Shown here: positions 44,796 to 54,512 of the stretch, one piece after another
How positions within the stretch are numbered: the stretch's first letter is position 1
How the letters are laid out: each line of letters starts with the position of its first letter
NCBI RefSeq assembly: GCF_000731095.1
Contig: NZ_JMTZ01000004.1
Span: 1-64,000, forward strand
DNA length: 64,000 bases
From: Lysobacter antibioticus
Lineage (GTDB): Bacteria; Pseudomonadota; Gammaproteobacteria; Xanthomonadales; Xanthomonadaceae
Direction: 5' to 3'
Notes under the pieces: generated by a model
What the model saw: the letters and a program-made list of their open reading frames with translations, nothing else
Databases searched by the model: none
Told to the model about the DNA's origin: nothing
Program-made: the position numbers and the translations under genes

Positions 44796-45965
44796 ATGAA
44801 GCAACGGAAATTTGCGGCATTCGTGAGCGCAGTAGCGGCAGCATTTCCGGCAATGTCCGAAGTGCCGAAGGACCACTTAGGATTTGTTTCGGAGTATGCA
44901 AACTACTATCGCATCGACCCAGTGGAAGCTCGGCGTCGCATGCTGGCGACGGACCGGGCCATTGAGGCGCAGACGAAGCTGCGAAATATTGCGCCTGACA
45001 GCTTTGCGGGCATGCATATCGAGCACACACCGAAGTTCAAGGTGGTCGCCAGGTTTACACAAGCGCCCGGAGCTTCGGCTCGGAAGTTTATGCACGGAGA
45101 TTTCTTTCAGGTGGATTCCGCACCTTACTCAGAGATCGAGCTCCGTGAGGCACTCGACGCAATATCCGAGGATCTTTCCAGTCGTGCAGTCCGATTCACA
45201 GCGGGCATCGACATACGTAAATCCAAGGTAATAGTCGAAGTAGCGCCTGAGGATGCTCCCAGGATAGGGGCCAACTATGCGAAGGGGCTCAACTCCATCT
45301 ATGAGTGGAGAACAGCGCAAGGCTTCGTCACGCCGACGTTCGCGCCATATGCTGCGTACCGGGGCGCCGACCGCCTGTGGGGCACGACACAATACTGCAC
45401 CTCTGGTTTTCACTCAAAACTCGCCGATGGCACACCCGTAGTTACCACTGCTGGCCATTGCGACGACGAAATTAGAATATGGAACAACACTGGACTGCTT
45501 ATTCCGAGGATCAGCGAGAAGAACGCGGGCTCATTTGATATCCAATGGCACCGATACACTTCCTCGATCTACTATTTAGATCCTAGCATTCAGGCAGGGT
45601 CCGCAACCCCTGATATTCGAGCAATACGCACCAAAGCGCAGATGATCGTCGGCCAGCATGTCTGCAAATACGGCCACAGAACGTTTTTGACGTGCGGCGA
45701 TATCGCCCGCCTTGATTACACCCACCTCTATAACAGAGTACTTGGAACGTACATCCAAGTTCACAACCAGAACGGGGACATGATGACCGATCATGGCGAC
45801 AGTGGCGGCCCAGTTTATGCCTGGCACGATGGTATTGGGTATGCCGCCTATGGCATGGTCCATGGTCGGGGAGGGGACGGGACTTCGACTGTGAAGGAGC
45901 TATTTTTTATGCCATCGGATCAGTTTGCTGCAGCTGGATTGTCGATCATGCTGAAGACCAACTGA
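44796..45965 (+). CDS. Secreted S1 serine protease with N-terminal propeptide
   Basis: The ATG follows AAGGAGAGAGCAG. The 389-residue product has a signal peptide (about 1-21) and a propeptide at about 25-185 (FVSEYANYYRIDPVEARRRM ... SFAGMHIEHTPKFKVVARF). The chymotrypsin-fold protease domain has His221 (TTAGHC), Asp248 (GSFDIQW) and Ser336 (GDSGGP). Likely disulfides are C201-C222 and C290-C300. The layout (propeptide plus small S1 domain) is that of streptogrisin/alpha-lytic-type proteases, which need the propeptide for folding. Lower GC than the flanks suggests transfer. A separate propeptide homologue faces it on the other strand at 46045-46593. Confidence 0.88.
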   Translation: MKQRKFAAFVSAVAAAFPAMSEVPKDHLGFVSEYANYYRIDPVEARRRMLATDRAIEAQTKLRNIAPDSFAGMHIEHTPKFKVVARFTQAPGASARKFMHGDFFQVDSAPYSEIELREALDAISEDLSSRAVRFTAGIDIRKSKVIVEVAPEDAPRIGANYAKGLNSIYEWRTAQGFVTPTFAPYAAYRGADRLWGTTQYCTSGFHSKLADGTPVVTTAGHCDDEIRIWNNTGLLIPRISEKNAGSFDIQWHRYTSSIYYLDPSIQAGSATPDIRAIRTKAQMIVGQHVCKYGHRTFLTCGDIARLDYTHLYNRVLGTYIQVHNQNGDMMTDHGDSGGPVYAWHDGIGYAAYGMVHGRGGDGTSTVKELFFMPSDQFAAAGLSIMLKTN

Positions 45966-45987
45966 CCTGACCGAGCAATTGAAACAA

Positions 45988-46019
45988 CGACGCAGTCGGC
46001 GAGCGCGCTGACTGCGTCG
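45988..46019. terminator. Bidirectional hairpin between protease and propeptide-like gene
   Basis: A 10-bp perfect stem (cgacgcagtc / gactgcgtcg) with a 12-nt loop lies midway between the two convergent stop codons; AT-rich sequence flanks both sides. Confidence 0.65.
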
Positions 46020-46044
46020 AATTCTCCCCGGGCGTGCCACCTAA

Positions 46045-46593
46045 TCAATTGTTCTTAGTGAGTTCGACCTTCTCATATGGGAAGAATTGAACCACCGTCA
46101 AGTCAAGCCCTTCGCCGACGAGCTTTGCCCGGGCGCTGTCAACGTCCGCTTTATCGAGCCATACGACTACAGTCGACTCTTTCGGATCGACGTTAGTCGA
46201 GCATTGAATGCCCTTGTCCTTAAGTATGGTTGCGACTTGAGTCGCCTTCTTCTCTAGATCCCGAATCGAATACGCGGACTTGACAGGTACGAATGCCACG
46301 TCAGCCGTCAAGCTCCGCAAGCTCGATTCGGCATCCCGACTGAATTTCACGATGACTCGGTAGGTCGGCTCGTGTTGGATGTACAGCCCTCCGAATGTAT
46401 CGGGGTACTTAGCTTCGGCCGCTTCCTTCACTTTTAAAGCTTCGTCGACGTGGCTTAGCCTTCGAGAAGCCTCAGCTGTGGTAACGCCGCGCTCCGCTGC
46501 GTAGTGGCTGGCAATAGGCTCCTGGCGTGTTTGAGCGAATGCGACGCTAGAAAGTAGTGTCGCGGCTGCCAGGACGAAAATTGATCTTTTCAT
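46045..46593 (-). CDS. Stand-alone homologue of the S1 protease propeptide
   Basis: The 182-residue product has a signal peptide (1-21, ending AFAQ). Its mature part aligns over its length with residues about 25-165 of the neighbouring S1 protease: IASHYAAERGVTTAEASRRL with FVSEYANYYRIDPVEARRRM, YPDTFGGLYIQHEPTYRVIVKF with APDSFAGMHIEHTPKFKVVARF (in parts), and VDPKESTVVVWLDKAD with IDIRKSKVIVEVAPED. There is no protease domain after it. Family knowledge: propeptides of such proteases are folding chaperones and tight inhibitors of the mature enzyme. Inference: it is an exported chaperone or inhibitor acting in trans, or a relic of a second protease. It has an AAGGAGG site at its start. Confidence 0.8.
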   Translation of the reverse strand: MKRSIFVLAAATLLSSVAFAQTRQEPIASHYAAERGVTTAEASRRLSHVDEALKVKEAAEAKYPDTFGGLYIQHEPTYRVIVKFSRDAESSLRSLTADVAFVPVKSAYSIRDLEKKATQVATILKDKGIQCSTNVDPKESTVVVWLDKADVDSARAKLVGEGLDLTVVQFFPYEKVELTKNN

Positions 46594-46797
46594 AGAAACC
46601 TCCTTGTAACGAGAGCCGTTTGATCGTGTCGCTTAGCCACTATACTGACTTCCTGTGCCTCGTTCATGTGGCGACGTTAGCAAATCCCCCCCCCGAAATG
46701 GCCGTCCATATTGGATGCTCGACGGCAGGATGAGGAGCTTCATCATCATCAAACCAAATACATAGCAGTGAATGTCATTTGCTGGCGCCCGCACCTG

Positions 46798-47155
46798 CTA
46801 TTCGGCAAAGAACGTGATGCCATCCAGGGATAGCCAGCCGAGCGCTCCCGCGCCCGGCTGCGACACCAGATTTTCTCCACTGGTTCTGACATCAATGCGC
46901 GCCGGAGTGCTCGAATCGCTCACGGCCATATAGATCTGCTGCGCGGGTGGGGCGGAACCCTGCGGAAAGCACGAAGACAACGGCGTCCCCGCTCCCCGCC
47001 TTCACCAGCCCTCGAAGTTGCACGCACCCGGCATCTCGGCGGTAGCCGGCTAAGGCAAAGACATCTCCATAGTTCGTCCACTGCGCATTGAGCGTCGGCG
47101 CCCTGGCCGCGTGCCAGTATCGATTGTCCAGTGTGATCCGCTCGCACTGGCTTCA
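46798..47155 (-). pseudogene. Frameshifted C-terminal fragment of a phage-tail/adhesin-like protein
   Basis: Two minus-strand frames together read like one domain: ITLDNRYWHAARAPTLNAQ, TNYGDVFALAGYRRDAGCV and QLRGLVKAGSGDAVVFVLS in one frame, then PAQQIYMAVSDSSTPARIDV and GALGWLSLDGITFFAE in another, with a shift near 46955. The LRGLxKxG...xFxLPxGxRPxxQ...WLSLDGIxFxAE pattern is that of C-terminal domains of phage tail or surface proteins. No upstream part exists, so it is a decayed fragment. Confidence 0.5.
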
Positions 47156-47730
47156 TAGCCTTGTCCGCAGCAGGTTCCTGGTTGCATTCGATCCTCTTAG
47201 ATAACCTGGTCAGAGCTAGTTTTCAGCAGGTCGGCTGGAAATCCGGAGGGCTTAGCGCAGAGCGCGCCAGACCGTAACTAGGGCGACGACGCAGATATAT
47301 CAAATACACAAGCCGCCAGAAAACGGCTAAAAGCGCCGTTTTTGCGGGAGGGGACGAATTGACCACCGATGTTGGTGGATCGTGGGCAGCCGGACTCCTA
47401 CTCTGTTGATTACCCAGGATCATCTACGGTTCCTCCAGAGTAATCCACGATCATGATGATCGTCTTGGCGAGGCTGCGGCTTTGCCGCATCGTCAGCAAG
47501 CCAGGAGGCATATCGCCGCAATCCGGTCTCGACGCAACGGTCGCCTAACGCGAGACTCTCTTTCAGAGCAACCGGATGACCGCGTTCGCAGCACTCGATC
47601 ACGTCACGTACACCCCGAGACGTTCATCGGCCACTGGCTTATCGAGAACTTTCCTAGAGGGGTGAGCATGATGGACTGGTACGGCATGCGGTATGGGCCA
47701 CTCCTCCTGCAAACCGTCGCTAACCCGCGC
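47156..47730. other. Region downstream of hsdR, no supported gene
   Basis: No gene supported. A hairpin with A/T flanks (AAAACGGC / GCCGTTTT, 47320-47343) could act as a bidirectional terminator. Confidence 0.4.
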
Positions 47731-50700
47731 TCATGCTGCCCACTTCCTGCCGCGCAGCGCGTACTCGATGGCGAGGTCGTAGACGTTGTCGCACTTCTGC
47801 TTGAAGGTGGTACGGTCATAGCTTTCCGGCAGGTCGGCATCGAGCACGCGTTCGATCTCAGCTCGTACCTGCTGCTGCGTCTGCGTACTCTGGTGCCAGT
47901 TCTGCACCAGCACCTTAGGTTGCTCTTCCACTAAGCGCCGCAGCAAATGCTTGGCCGCAAGCTTCACGCGCCGCGTTTCGTCCTGAGTGAGGGCGTCTTT
48001 CTTCAGAAGATCGAAAAGCTCCAATTCATCCTCGGTTAGCCCCTCGCGGATATGGCGCTCAGCCTCTTCCTTGAGCTCCTGGGCATAGGCAGTCAACTCT
48101 TCGTAGTAATTCTCGGTGGAGGTGGCACCCGAGTTATAGGCGTCAATCACGTTCTGCAGCCGCTGCAAGAAGTCCCCGCGCGTGGTGTTCTGCGCCAGCA
48201 TCTCGGCCAGCTTGCGCTGCAAGAAGGCCTGGAGGTCTGCGATCTCGATGTTCTTGAAGGGCGCGTTCTTGAACTCCTCGCGCAGCTTCTCGACGTTCAC
48301 CTTGCTCAGGTCCCAGGCCTTGCCACGCTGCACGATGTTGTACTGCGCTTCGAATTCCTTGACCGAGAAGGCCTCGGTGTTGTCCACGACCACGCTGGCA
48401 TCCAGCAGCGCCTCGATGCGCTGCACTGCGCTGTCGATGTCGGCCTGCTCCACGATGCTATCCATTACCCCGCGCAGGTACTGGAAGGCCGACACAACGC
48501 GGCCCTTCTTCTGGTGGAGCACTTCGGGCTTGCAGGCCTCGTACAGCGACGAGACCGTGTTCTCGTAGACGTTAAAAGATTTGCGCTGTTCCTCGGAGGC
48601 CAGCAACGTGTTGGCAAAGCCGTTGAACTGGCCCAGTTTGGTGAATACGTCGCCCCGGTCCAGCGCCTCGTGCAGCGGCACCTCCTGGCTATGGCAGTAC
48701 GCCAGACCTTGCTCGATGGCCTCGTCCAACAGGGCGAAGAGCTGGCTCTTGTCCTGCACGGGCAGCTCTTCGTCCTCGGGGCCGGCGGCATAGTCTTTCA
48801 ACGCCTTTTTCATACGGCGGAAGACGTTGTAGTAGTCCACGATCTCCCCGTGCCGCTTGGCTACACCCAGAATTTCATGACTGCTCACGCGGTTGGCCCG
48901 CGCGATGGTCTGCATGAGCGTGTGACCCTGCATCGGCTTGTCCAGATAGAGCGTGCTGACCGTCGGCGCATCGAAGCCTGTTAGCCACATTGCGCAGACG
49001 AACACCAGTTGCAGCGGGTGCTCGGGTTCCTTGAAGTTAAACTCGATGTCGTGGCCGTGTTCGTCCAGCGCGCTCATGCGCCGCCGGTGAGGCTTGATGT
49101 CCAGCTTCTTCTTGGCGAACTTCTCTTCCTCGCCGGCTTCTTCGCTGACGATCACCGCCATCTGCACCGCACCCATCCAGGCCTTGAGCTGCTTCAGGCG
49201 CTGGCGTTCCACATCGTTACTGGTGGCCGCGATACGGCCGTTCAATACCTTGAGCTCGGCCTTCCAGAGCGCCTGCACCTTGTGGAACATGGTCACGGCG
49301 GTGAACTTGTCCACCGAGATGACGATGCCTTTGCCCAGGTAGCCGCGGCGCGGGAAGTGGTAGACGATGTCGCGCGCAATCGTGTCCAGCCGGTCCTCGC
49401 GCTTGACGACCTCCATCTCCTGCGCAAAGCGCTTTTCCAGCCTCTCCTGCGCTTCGGCGTCGAGGTTCTCTTCCTCCAGGATCTCCGCGAACTCCTCGCT
49501 CAGGTCGTCGTTCTGGATCAACACCTCAGGCACGCGCTTCTCGTAAAACAGTGGCACCGTGGCGCCATCCTCCACGCTCTGTTGGAAGTTGTATTCCGAC
49601 ACATAATCGCCAAACCAGGCGTTTGTCTTGCGCTCCTTGCCCAGCAGCGGCGTGCCGGTGAAGGCAAAGAAGTTGGCGCGCGGCAGGCCGGCGCGCATGT
49701 TCGCGGCCAGGCCGGCGTACTGCGTGCGATGCGCCTCGTCCACGATGACGACGATGTCGTCCCGGTCGGACAGCAGCGGGTAGTCCCTGCCTTTGTCGTA
49801 GCGGAATTTCTGGATAAGAGTGAACACCACGCGCTTGTTCTTGCCCAGCATCTCGCGCAGCTTGGCGCTATCGCGTGGGCGAACATCGTCCTTCGGAGCC
49901 ACCACACCGGTGTGCAGGAAGTTGCGGTAGATCTGTCCGTCCAGGTCGTCGCGGTCGGTCACGACGACGAAGGTGAAGTTGCCGGTGAGCTTCCGGAAAA
50001 TCTTGCGTGTGTAGAACACCATCGAGAAACTCTTGCCCGAGCCCTGGGTGTGCCAGAACACGCCCAGCCTGCCTTTTAGCTCGCGGCGGCGCTGGAACTG
50101 CGCGAAGGCGTTGTTCACGCCGAGAAACTGGTGATTCTGCGCGATCACCTTCTGTGTCTCGCGGTAGAACACACAAAAGTTTTCCACGTAGTCGAGCAAC
50201 TTCTCTGGCTTCAGCAACCCCAGCACCACCCGTTCCACGCTCAGGCCTTGCGCCGCAATGGCCGAACGGTCAAGCGCTTCTTTCTCGTCGTCCACCCGAA
50301 GCCAGTTGAAGAAGTGCTCCCACTGCGCGGTAATGCTACCCAGCTTGGTCTCGATGCCGTTGCTCAACAAACATAGGGCATTGGCGGTGAAAAGCTGTGG
50401 GATCTCGGCCTTGTAGGTAGTGAGGTTGTCTTCAAAGGCTGCTCGCAACTTGACATTGCTGTTCTTCAGTTCGATGAACACCAGCGGCAGCCCGTTCACA
50501 TACAACAGCATGTCGGGCCGCCGGTAGCCATGCTCGCCACGCACCCAGAGCTGCGTCACCACCAAGTAGTGGTTGCGTCCGTTCTGCGGCTCGGGCGCGT
50601 CGAAGTCAATCACACGCAGCCGCTCGGTCACCGTCTGGCCCGCCTGGGGCCCAGCTTGGGGCTTGTAGGTCACGGGCACGCCATCGCGCAGCAAAGCATC

Positions 50701-50991
50701 CATCTCACGGTTGGCCGCTACCAGGCTCATTGCGGTGCGCGGTAGCAGCAACTCGGCCAGGGCTTGGTCCAATGCGTGGGTCGGGGCCTGCGGATTCAGT
50801 CGCTCCAGCGCGGCGCGCAGCCGGTCGGCCAGGATCACCTCGCGCTTGTCGGTGCGGCCGGAGCCGTCGTTCAGGTCGTCGGACTGGGCCGTGAAGCAAT
50901 TCAGCGCATCGAAGCCGCACAGGTGCTGGAGCCGCTGCAGCAGGGCCTGCTCGATGTCGTCTTCGCTGATGAAGTTCTTCGCGGCGGCCAT
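47731..50991 (-). CDS. hsdR: Type I restriction enzyme R subunit HsdR
   Basis: The 1086-residue product has the HsdR domain order: an N-terminal PD-(D/E)xK nuclease (Asp160 in RRPDMLL, Glu174-Lys176 in VFIELKNSN), then a superfamily 2 helicase/translocase with Walker A TQGSGKS (315-321), DEAH (418-421) and FTGTPL (about 444-449), and a C-terminal helical region that docks to the methylase. The reaction is ATP-driven DNA translocation and cleavage of unmodified DNA. Length is normal and the frame is intact. It is the last gene of the hsdM-hsdS-hsdR operon, 41 bp after hsdS. Confidence 0.96.
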   Translation of the reverse strand: MAAAKNFISEDDIEQALLQRLQHLCGFDALNCFTAQSDDLNDGSGRTDKREVILADRLRAALERLNPQAPTHALDQALAELLLPRTAMSLVAANREMDALLRDGVPVTYKPQAGPQAGQTVTERLRVIDFDAPEPQNGRNHYLVVTQLWVRGEHGYRRPDMLLYVNGLPLVFIELKNSNVKLRAAFEDNLTTYKAEIPQLFTANALCLLSNGIETKLGSITAQWEHFFNWLRVDDEKEALDRSAIAAQGLSVERVVLGLLKPEKLLDYVENFCVFYRETQKVIAQNHQFLGVNNAFAQFQRRRELKGRLGVFWHTQGSGKSFSMVFYTRKIFRKLTGNFTFVVVTDRDDLDGQIYRNFLHTGVVAPKDDVRPRDSAKLREMLGKNKRVVFTLIQKFRYDKGRDYPLLSDRDDIVVIVDEAHRTQYAGLAANMRAGLPRANFFAFTGTPLLGKERKTNAWFGDYVSEYNFQQSVEDGATVPLFYEKRVPEVLIQNDDLSEEFAEILEEENLDAEAQERLEKRFAQEMEVVKREDRLDTIARDIVYHFPRRGYLGKGIVISVDKFTAVTMFHKVQALWKAELKVLNGRIAATSNDVERQRLKQLKAWMGAVQMAVIVSEEAGEEEKFAKKKLDIKPHRRRMSALDEHGHDIEFNFKEPEHPLQLVFVCAMWLTGFDAPTVSTLYLDKPMQGHTLMQTIARANRVSSHEILGVAKRHGEIVDYYNVFRRMKKALKDYAAGPEDEELPVQDKSQLFALLDEAIEQGLAYCHSQEVPLHEALDRGDVFTKLGQFNGFANTLLASEEQRKSFNVYENTVSSLYEACKPEVLHQKKGRVVSAFQYLRGVMDSIVEQADIDSAVQRIEALLDASVVVDNTEAFSVKEFEAQYNIVQRGKAWDLSKVNVEKLREEFKNAPFKNIEIADLQAFLQRKLAEMLAQNTTRGDFLQRLQNVIDAYNSGATSTENYYEELTAYAQELKEEAERHIREGLTEDELELFDLLKKDALTQDETRRVKLAAKHLLRRLVEEQPKVLVQNWHQSTQTQQQVRAEIERVLDADLPESYDRTTFKQKCDNVYDLAIEYALRGRKWAA

Positions 50992-51032
50992 GACACCTTC
51001 CTGGTGTTGCTGGTTGTGGGGAAGAAGACTTG

Positions 51033-52337
51033 CTAACTGAGCGGGGTCGCCGGCTCTGCCGCCCCTTCGAGCGTCGGCAACATGCTGGGCGGGAACTGGA
51101 TGTCTAACGCATCGACACGGAGTTTGCCGGAGATCAGGCGGGGGAGCAGGGCGTCGCGCAGTTTCGCAAGCCGCTCGTTTTGTTCGAGCAGCACGCGTCG
51201 TTGCTTTCGAATCGGCCCGGCGGCTGCAGCGAATCGGAGGAGTATTTCGGACTGCGGTACTAGTACGTTGGTGCGGCTGATGAGTTCTCGGCTCAGTTCG
51301 GCCTGCCCTGTTGAACCCGATGCCATGGATTCAAAGTAATTTTGAAGGAGCTGGACCGTGTAGGCCAAGAACTCGCCGTAAAGGGCAATGTCCTTAGGTC
51401 GAATAATCGTGACATGGCTATCGCAGCTCACTCCGTGGAGATCAATATCGAAGACTGCAGCTCGGCCAAGTGTGCCGGCGCCGGTCGAGTTGACCAAGAT
51501 GTCGCCTGAAAGAAGCAACTTGTCTTCTGATGTTGCTGTCGAGTGCGTTCGCGCTTCGCTCATGCTCAGGCGCCCGTTACGGATGCACTTCTGGTTGATG
51601 ACACGATACTCTGCTTGATCATCATAGGTCGGAGAAATACCGCGCTTGATCAAGGAGGTCATTTCGCCAATAGGTCGGCGCTCCCAGCCGGGGGGATGCA
51701 AGCTGTCAGCCGCAATCACGCCACCCCCAGGAAAGCGCATCCGCACAAACCACTCGCGGTAGATTTCTTCGGCCATGGACTCCAGCAAGACGATGCGGCG
51801 CTGGTTGTTGGCAATCAGGTCATCGTAAGCAGAGAGTAGCGCGGCGATGCGGCACTGCTCATCCAACGGCGGATAGGCGACCAGGAAGGACTCGGCGTCG
51901 GGCACCCGCAGATGCTCGACCGTGGCGCCTGAGCCCTGGGACCTGATCTGGCCTTGGACCAACGTGCTGAGCATCGAGTAATACAGAAATCGCTGATCCA
52001 GCTTCTTGGGATTAGCTCGATACAGCATCGTCCGTTGCCCCAGAAAGACGGATTCATCGCTACGCAGTAGGCCCACTTCGCCCAGAGGCGCCTCGCGTGT
52101 CAGTACTATGTCATTGCGCTTCGGCTGGATACGTCGAGTCCATTTGATAAACGTGGCCTCGTCAACGTACCGGCAATCTTCCAGATTGATTCGACCAGCT
52201 TTCACGTTGGTCGTGCGAATCATCTTGTACTCAGTGGGGCCGTCAACGATGGGCGCCGTCTTGTTCACGCAGTCCACCACGTCGGTGCAGAGCGCACTGA
52301 CGGGATCGGTTTTCCAGTGATCGGGGAAGAGCTTCAT
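51033..52337 (-). CDS. hsdS: Type I restriction enzyme specificity subunit HsdS
   Basis: The 434-residue product has the HsdS plan: an N-terminal target-recognition half (about 1-150), a central conserved helix (IAALLSAYDDLIANNQRRIVLLESMAEEIYREWF, about 160-195, in parts), a second target-recognition half, and a C-terminal conserved helix (EQNERLAKLRDALLPRLISGKL, in parts). Each half reads one part of a bipartite site; the sequence recognised cannot be predicted by eye. The ATG directly follows the hsdM stop (TGAATG), so translation is coupled. TRD2 begins with PPGWERRPIGEMTSLIKRG. Confidence 0.93.
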   Translation of the reverse strand: MKLFPDHWKTDPVSALCTDVVDCVNKTAPIVDGPTEYKMIRTTNVKAGRINLEDCRYVDEATFIKWTRRIQPKRNDIVLTREAPLGEVGLLRSDESVFLGQRTMLYRANPKKLDQRFLYYSMLSTLVQGQIRSQGSGATVEHLRVPDAESFLVAYPPLDEQCRIAALLSAYDDLIANNQRRIVLLESMAEEIYREWFVRMRFPGGGVIAADSLHPPGWERRPIGEMTSLIKRGISPTYDDQAEYRVINQKCIRNGRLSMSEARTHSTATSEDKLLLSGDILVNSTGAGTLGRAAVFDIDLHGVSCDSHVTIIRPKDIALYGEFLAYTVQLLQNYFESMASGSTGQAELSRELISRTNVLVPQSEILLRFAAAAGPIRKQRRVLLEQNERLAKLRDALLPRLISGKLRVDALDIQFPPSMLPTLEGAAEPATPLS

Positions 52338-54452
52338 TCAGAGCCCCGTCAGTGCTGCGAGATTCCTGGCGATCACTGCTTCGAGCTTGTGAGCCTCGCT
52401 CTGCAATTCCGCCAATTCATCACCCGCTTCAGCGAGCTCCATCAAGAACTCCTCCTCGGTCTTCCCATCCTCCTCCATGACCACGCCGACATACCGACCC
52501 GGATTGAGCGACCAATCCTGCTCGGCAATCTCCTCACGGCTGGCCAGCTTGCACAGTCCGGTGACATCTTCGTAAGTGGCCTTGGGGAAACGCTCCTGCA
52601 GCCAGCTCACGTGCTGGTAGTACAGCTCGGCGGCCTTTAGCTCGTCGTGCAGAGCCTGTACCGCCGCCTTCACGCCCTTGGTCTGGCGGTTGGCGGTGGC
52701 GCGCCTGCCGTCTGCCTTGGCGGCTTCAACCTTGCGCTTGTCCATCTCGCGGATGGCCTTGTCCAGCGCCTTCACGGCGGCGTGCAGGCCGCTGAAGAAG
52801 GGCGTGAACCGGGCGCGCAGCGTATGCTGGGCGGCGTTGCGGTCATCCACGCTGTGCTTCTGGCCGCGGGTGCGTTCGTGCTGGGCCTGGGCTTGCTGCA
52901 GCGCGGCGAGCTGGCCCCACTGAGCCTGCAGCGCGGTGATGGCGTTGTGCGCGGCCTGGCTGGTTTCGGCATCGGCCGCCTCTTCGGCCAGCACGGCCAG
53001 CAAGCGCTCGCTCAAGGCCGGCAGGTGCTCGGCCGCCTCCTTGAGCTGAGCCATGCCTTGATGCAGGTAGCGGTCCACCTGGTCCACGAACTCCTGGCGG
53101 CGGCCCTTGTGCAGGCGGGGAATGAGGGCGATGTTCTGAATCTGCTCGTCGCTCAGCTCGCGGTGGGCGCGGTCGACCTGGGTGAAGATGTTGCGCGCGT
53201 CGATGAACAGTACCTTCTCATCGGTCTTGCCCTTGTCGAAGAACCACAGCGTGGCCGGCAGGGTGACGGTGTAGAACAGGTTGGACGGCAGCGTGAGCAT
53301 GCCGTAGATAAGGTTCTGCTCGATCAGCGTGCGGCGGATGTCCGCCTCGGAGTGGCGGGCATCACTGGCCGAATTGGCCATCACCAACGCGGCGCGGCCG
53401 CCGGGCTTAAGGGACGTGGCGAAGAGGTTTATCCAAAGGTAGTTGCCGTTGGGCACGGTCTCGACAGCTTTTTCCTTGCCGCCCTTGCCACCACCCGACG
53501 CCTTGGCCTTGGTCTTGTTGCGAGGCACACCGTAGGTGTTGAAGCGACGGTCCTTCTCCACGGCGTCCAGCGTCACGTCGTCTACGTTGAAAGGCGGGTT
53601 GGCCATCACGTAATCGAAGGCGCCAAAGGCGTTGAAGGGGTCTTCGTAATAGGTGTTAGCCTGCTTGATGTCGCCGCGCAGGTTATTCACCGCGAGGTTC
53701 ATTTTGGCGAGCTTGACCGTCTCCAGCGTCTTCTCGGTGCCGCAGACGAAGACGTCCAGGTCGGCGGCCTTGTCGGCCTGGTGCTGGAGAATGAAATCTG
53801 CCGACTGTACAAACATGCCGCCGGAGCCGCAGGCGGGGTCGAACACCTTGCCGCCATGTGGCTCGATGATCTCGGTCATCAGCTTGACGACGGAGCGCGG
53901 CGTGAAGAACTCGCCGCCGCCCTGGCCCTCGCTCAGCGCGAAGTTAGCCAGGAAGTATTCGTAGATCTGGCCGAACACGTCGCCCGTAGCATCCACCGGA
54001 ATGTCGGAGAAGAGCTTGAGCAGGTCCTTGGGGATATGCTTGTTCTTGTCGCTGCGGGTAAAGCGGTCGTACTCTTCCTGCGGCAGCACGCCCAGCAGCT
54101 CGGGCTTGGTCTTCTCGATGCTGGCCATCGCTGCACGAATGGCTTTGGCGATGTTTTCCTTCTCGGGCAGGTTCAGCAGGTAGTCGTAGCGGGCCTGGGG
54201 CTTCAGATAGAAACCGCACTTCTCGATGGCGATTTTCTCTTCGCTCCGCTCCCGGCGAGTACCTTGGAGCTTCTTGAACTCCTGCTTGATAGCCGCTTCG
54301 TGCTGGCGATACTTGTTGTCGGCGAACTTCAGGAAGATCAAGCCCAGAACCGGCGTGCTGTACTCGCTGGCCTTGAGGTCGGAGTTGGCCCGGAGCTTGT
54401 CGGCTGCTGACCACAGGTCGTTTTCGAGTTTTTTTAGCTGGTCGCGATTCAT
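52338..54452 (-). CDS. hsdM: Type I restriction enzyme methylase subunit HsdM
   Basis: The 704-residue product has an HsdM N-terminal helical domain (about 1-150), then an N6-adenine methyltransferase domain with SAM motif I FDPACGSGGMF (204-214) and catalytic motif IV NPPF (285-288). A C-terminal extension (about 480-704) is Ala/Gln-rich and coiled, which makes it longer than the classical HsdM of about 520 residues. It methylates adenine in the site read by HsdS and protects the host DNA. It is the first gene of the operon. Confidence 0.96.
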   Translation of the reverse strand: MNRDQLKKLENDLWSAADKLRANSDLKASEYSTPVLGLIFLKFADNKYRQHEAAIKQEFKKLQGTRRERSEEKIAIEKCGFYLKPQARYDYLLNLPEKENIAKAIRAAMASIEKTKPELLGVLPQEEYDRFTRSDKNKHIPKDLLKLFSDIPVDATGDVFGQIYEYFLANFALSEGQGGGEFFTPRSVVKLMTEIIEPHGGKVFDPACGSGGMFVQSADFILQHQADKAADLDVFVCGTEKTLETVKLAKMNLAVNNLRGDIKQANTYYEDPFNAFGAFDYVMANPPFNVDDVTLDAVEKDRRFNTYGVPRNKTKAKASGGGKGGKEKAVETVPNGNYLWINLFATSLKPGGRAALVMANSASDARHSEADIRRTLIEQNLIYGMLTLPSNLFYTVTLPATLWFFDKGKTDEKVLFIDARNIFTQVDRAHRELSDEQIQNIALIPRLHKGRRQEFVDQVDRYLHQGMAQLKEAAEHLPALSERLLAVLAEEAADAETSQAAHNAITALQAQWGQLAALQQAQAQHERTRGQKHSVDDRNAAQHTLRARFTPFFSGLHAAVKALDKAIREMDKRKVEAAKADGRRATANRQTKGVKAAVQALHDELKAAELYYQHVSWLQERFPKATYEDVTGLCKLASREEIAEQDWSLNPGRYVGVVMEEDGKTEEEFLMELAEAGDELAELQSEAHKLEAVIARNLAALTGL

Positions 54453-54512
54453 TCTGTTTAGGGGGCTCTCTCAACGTGCCGAGGGGGAGATAAACGCCCT
54501 TCCGGAAGGAGT

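Noticed and set aside
52647-54410. Plus-strand frame of about 587 codons across hsdM
   Set aside because: Antisense shadow of hsdM, which has all methylase motifs.
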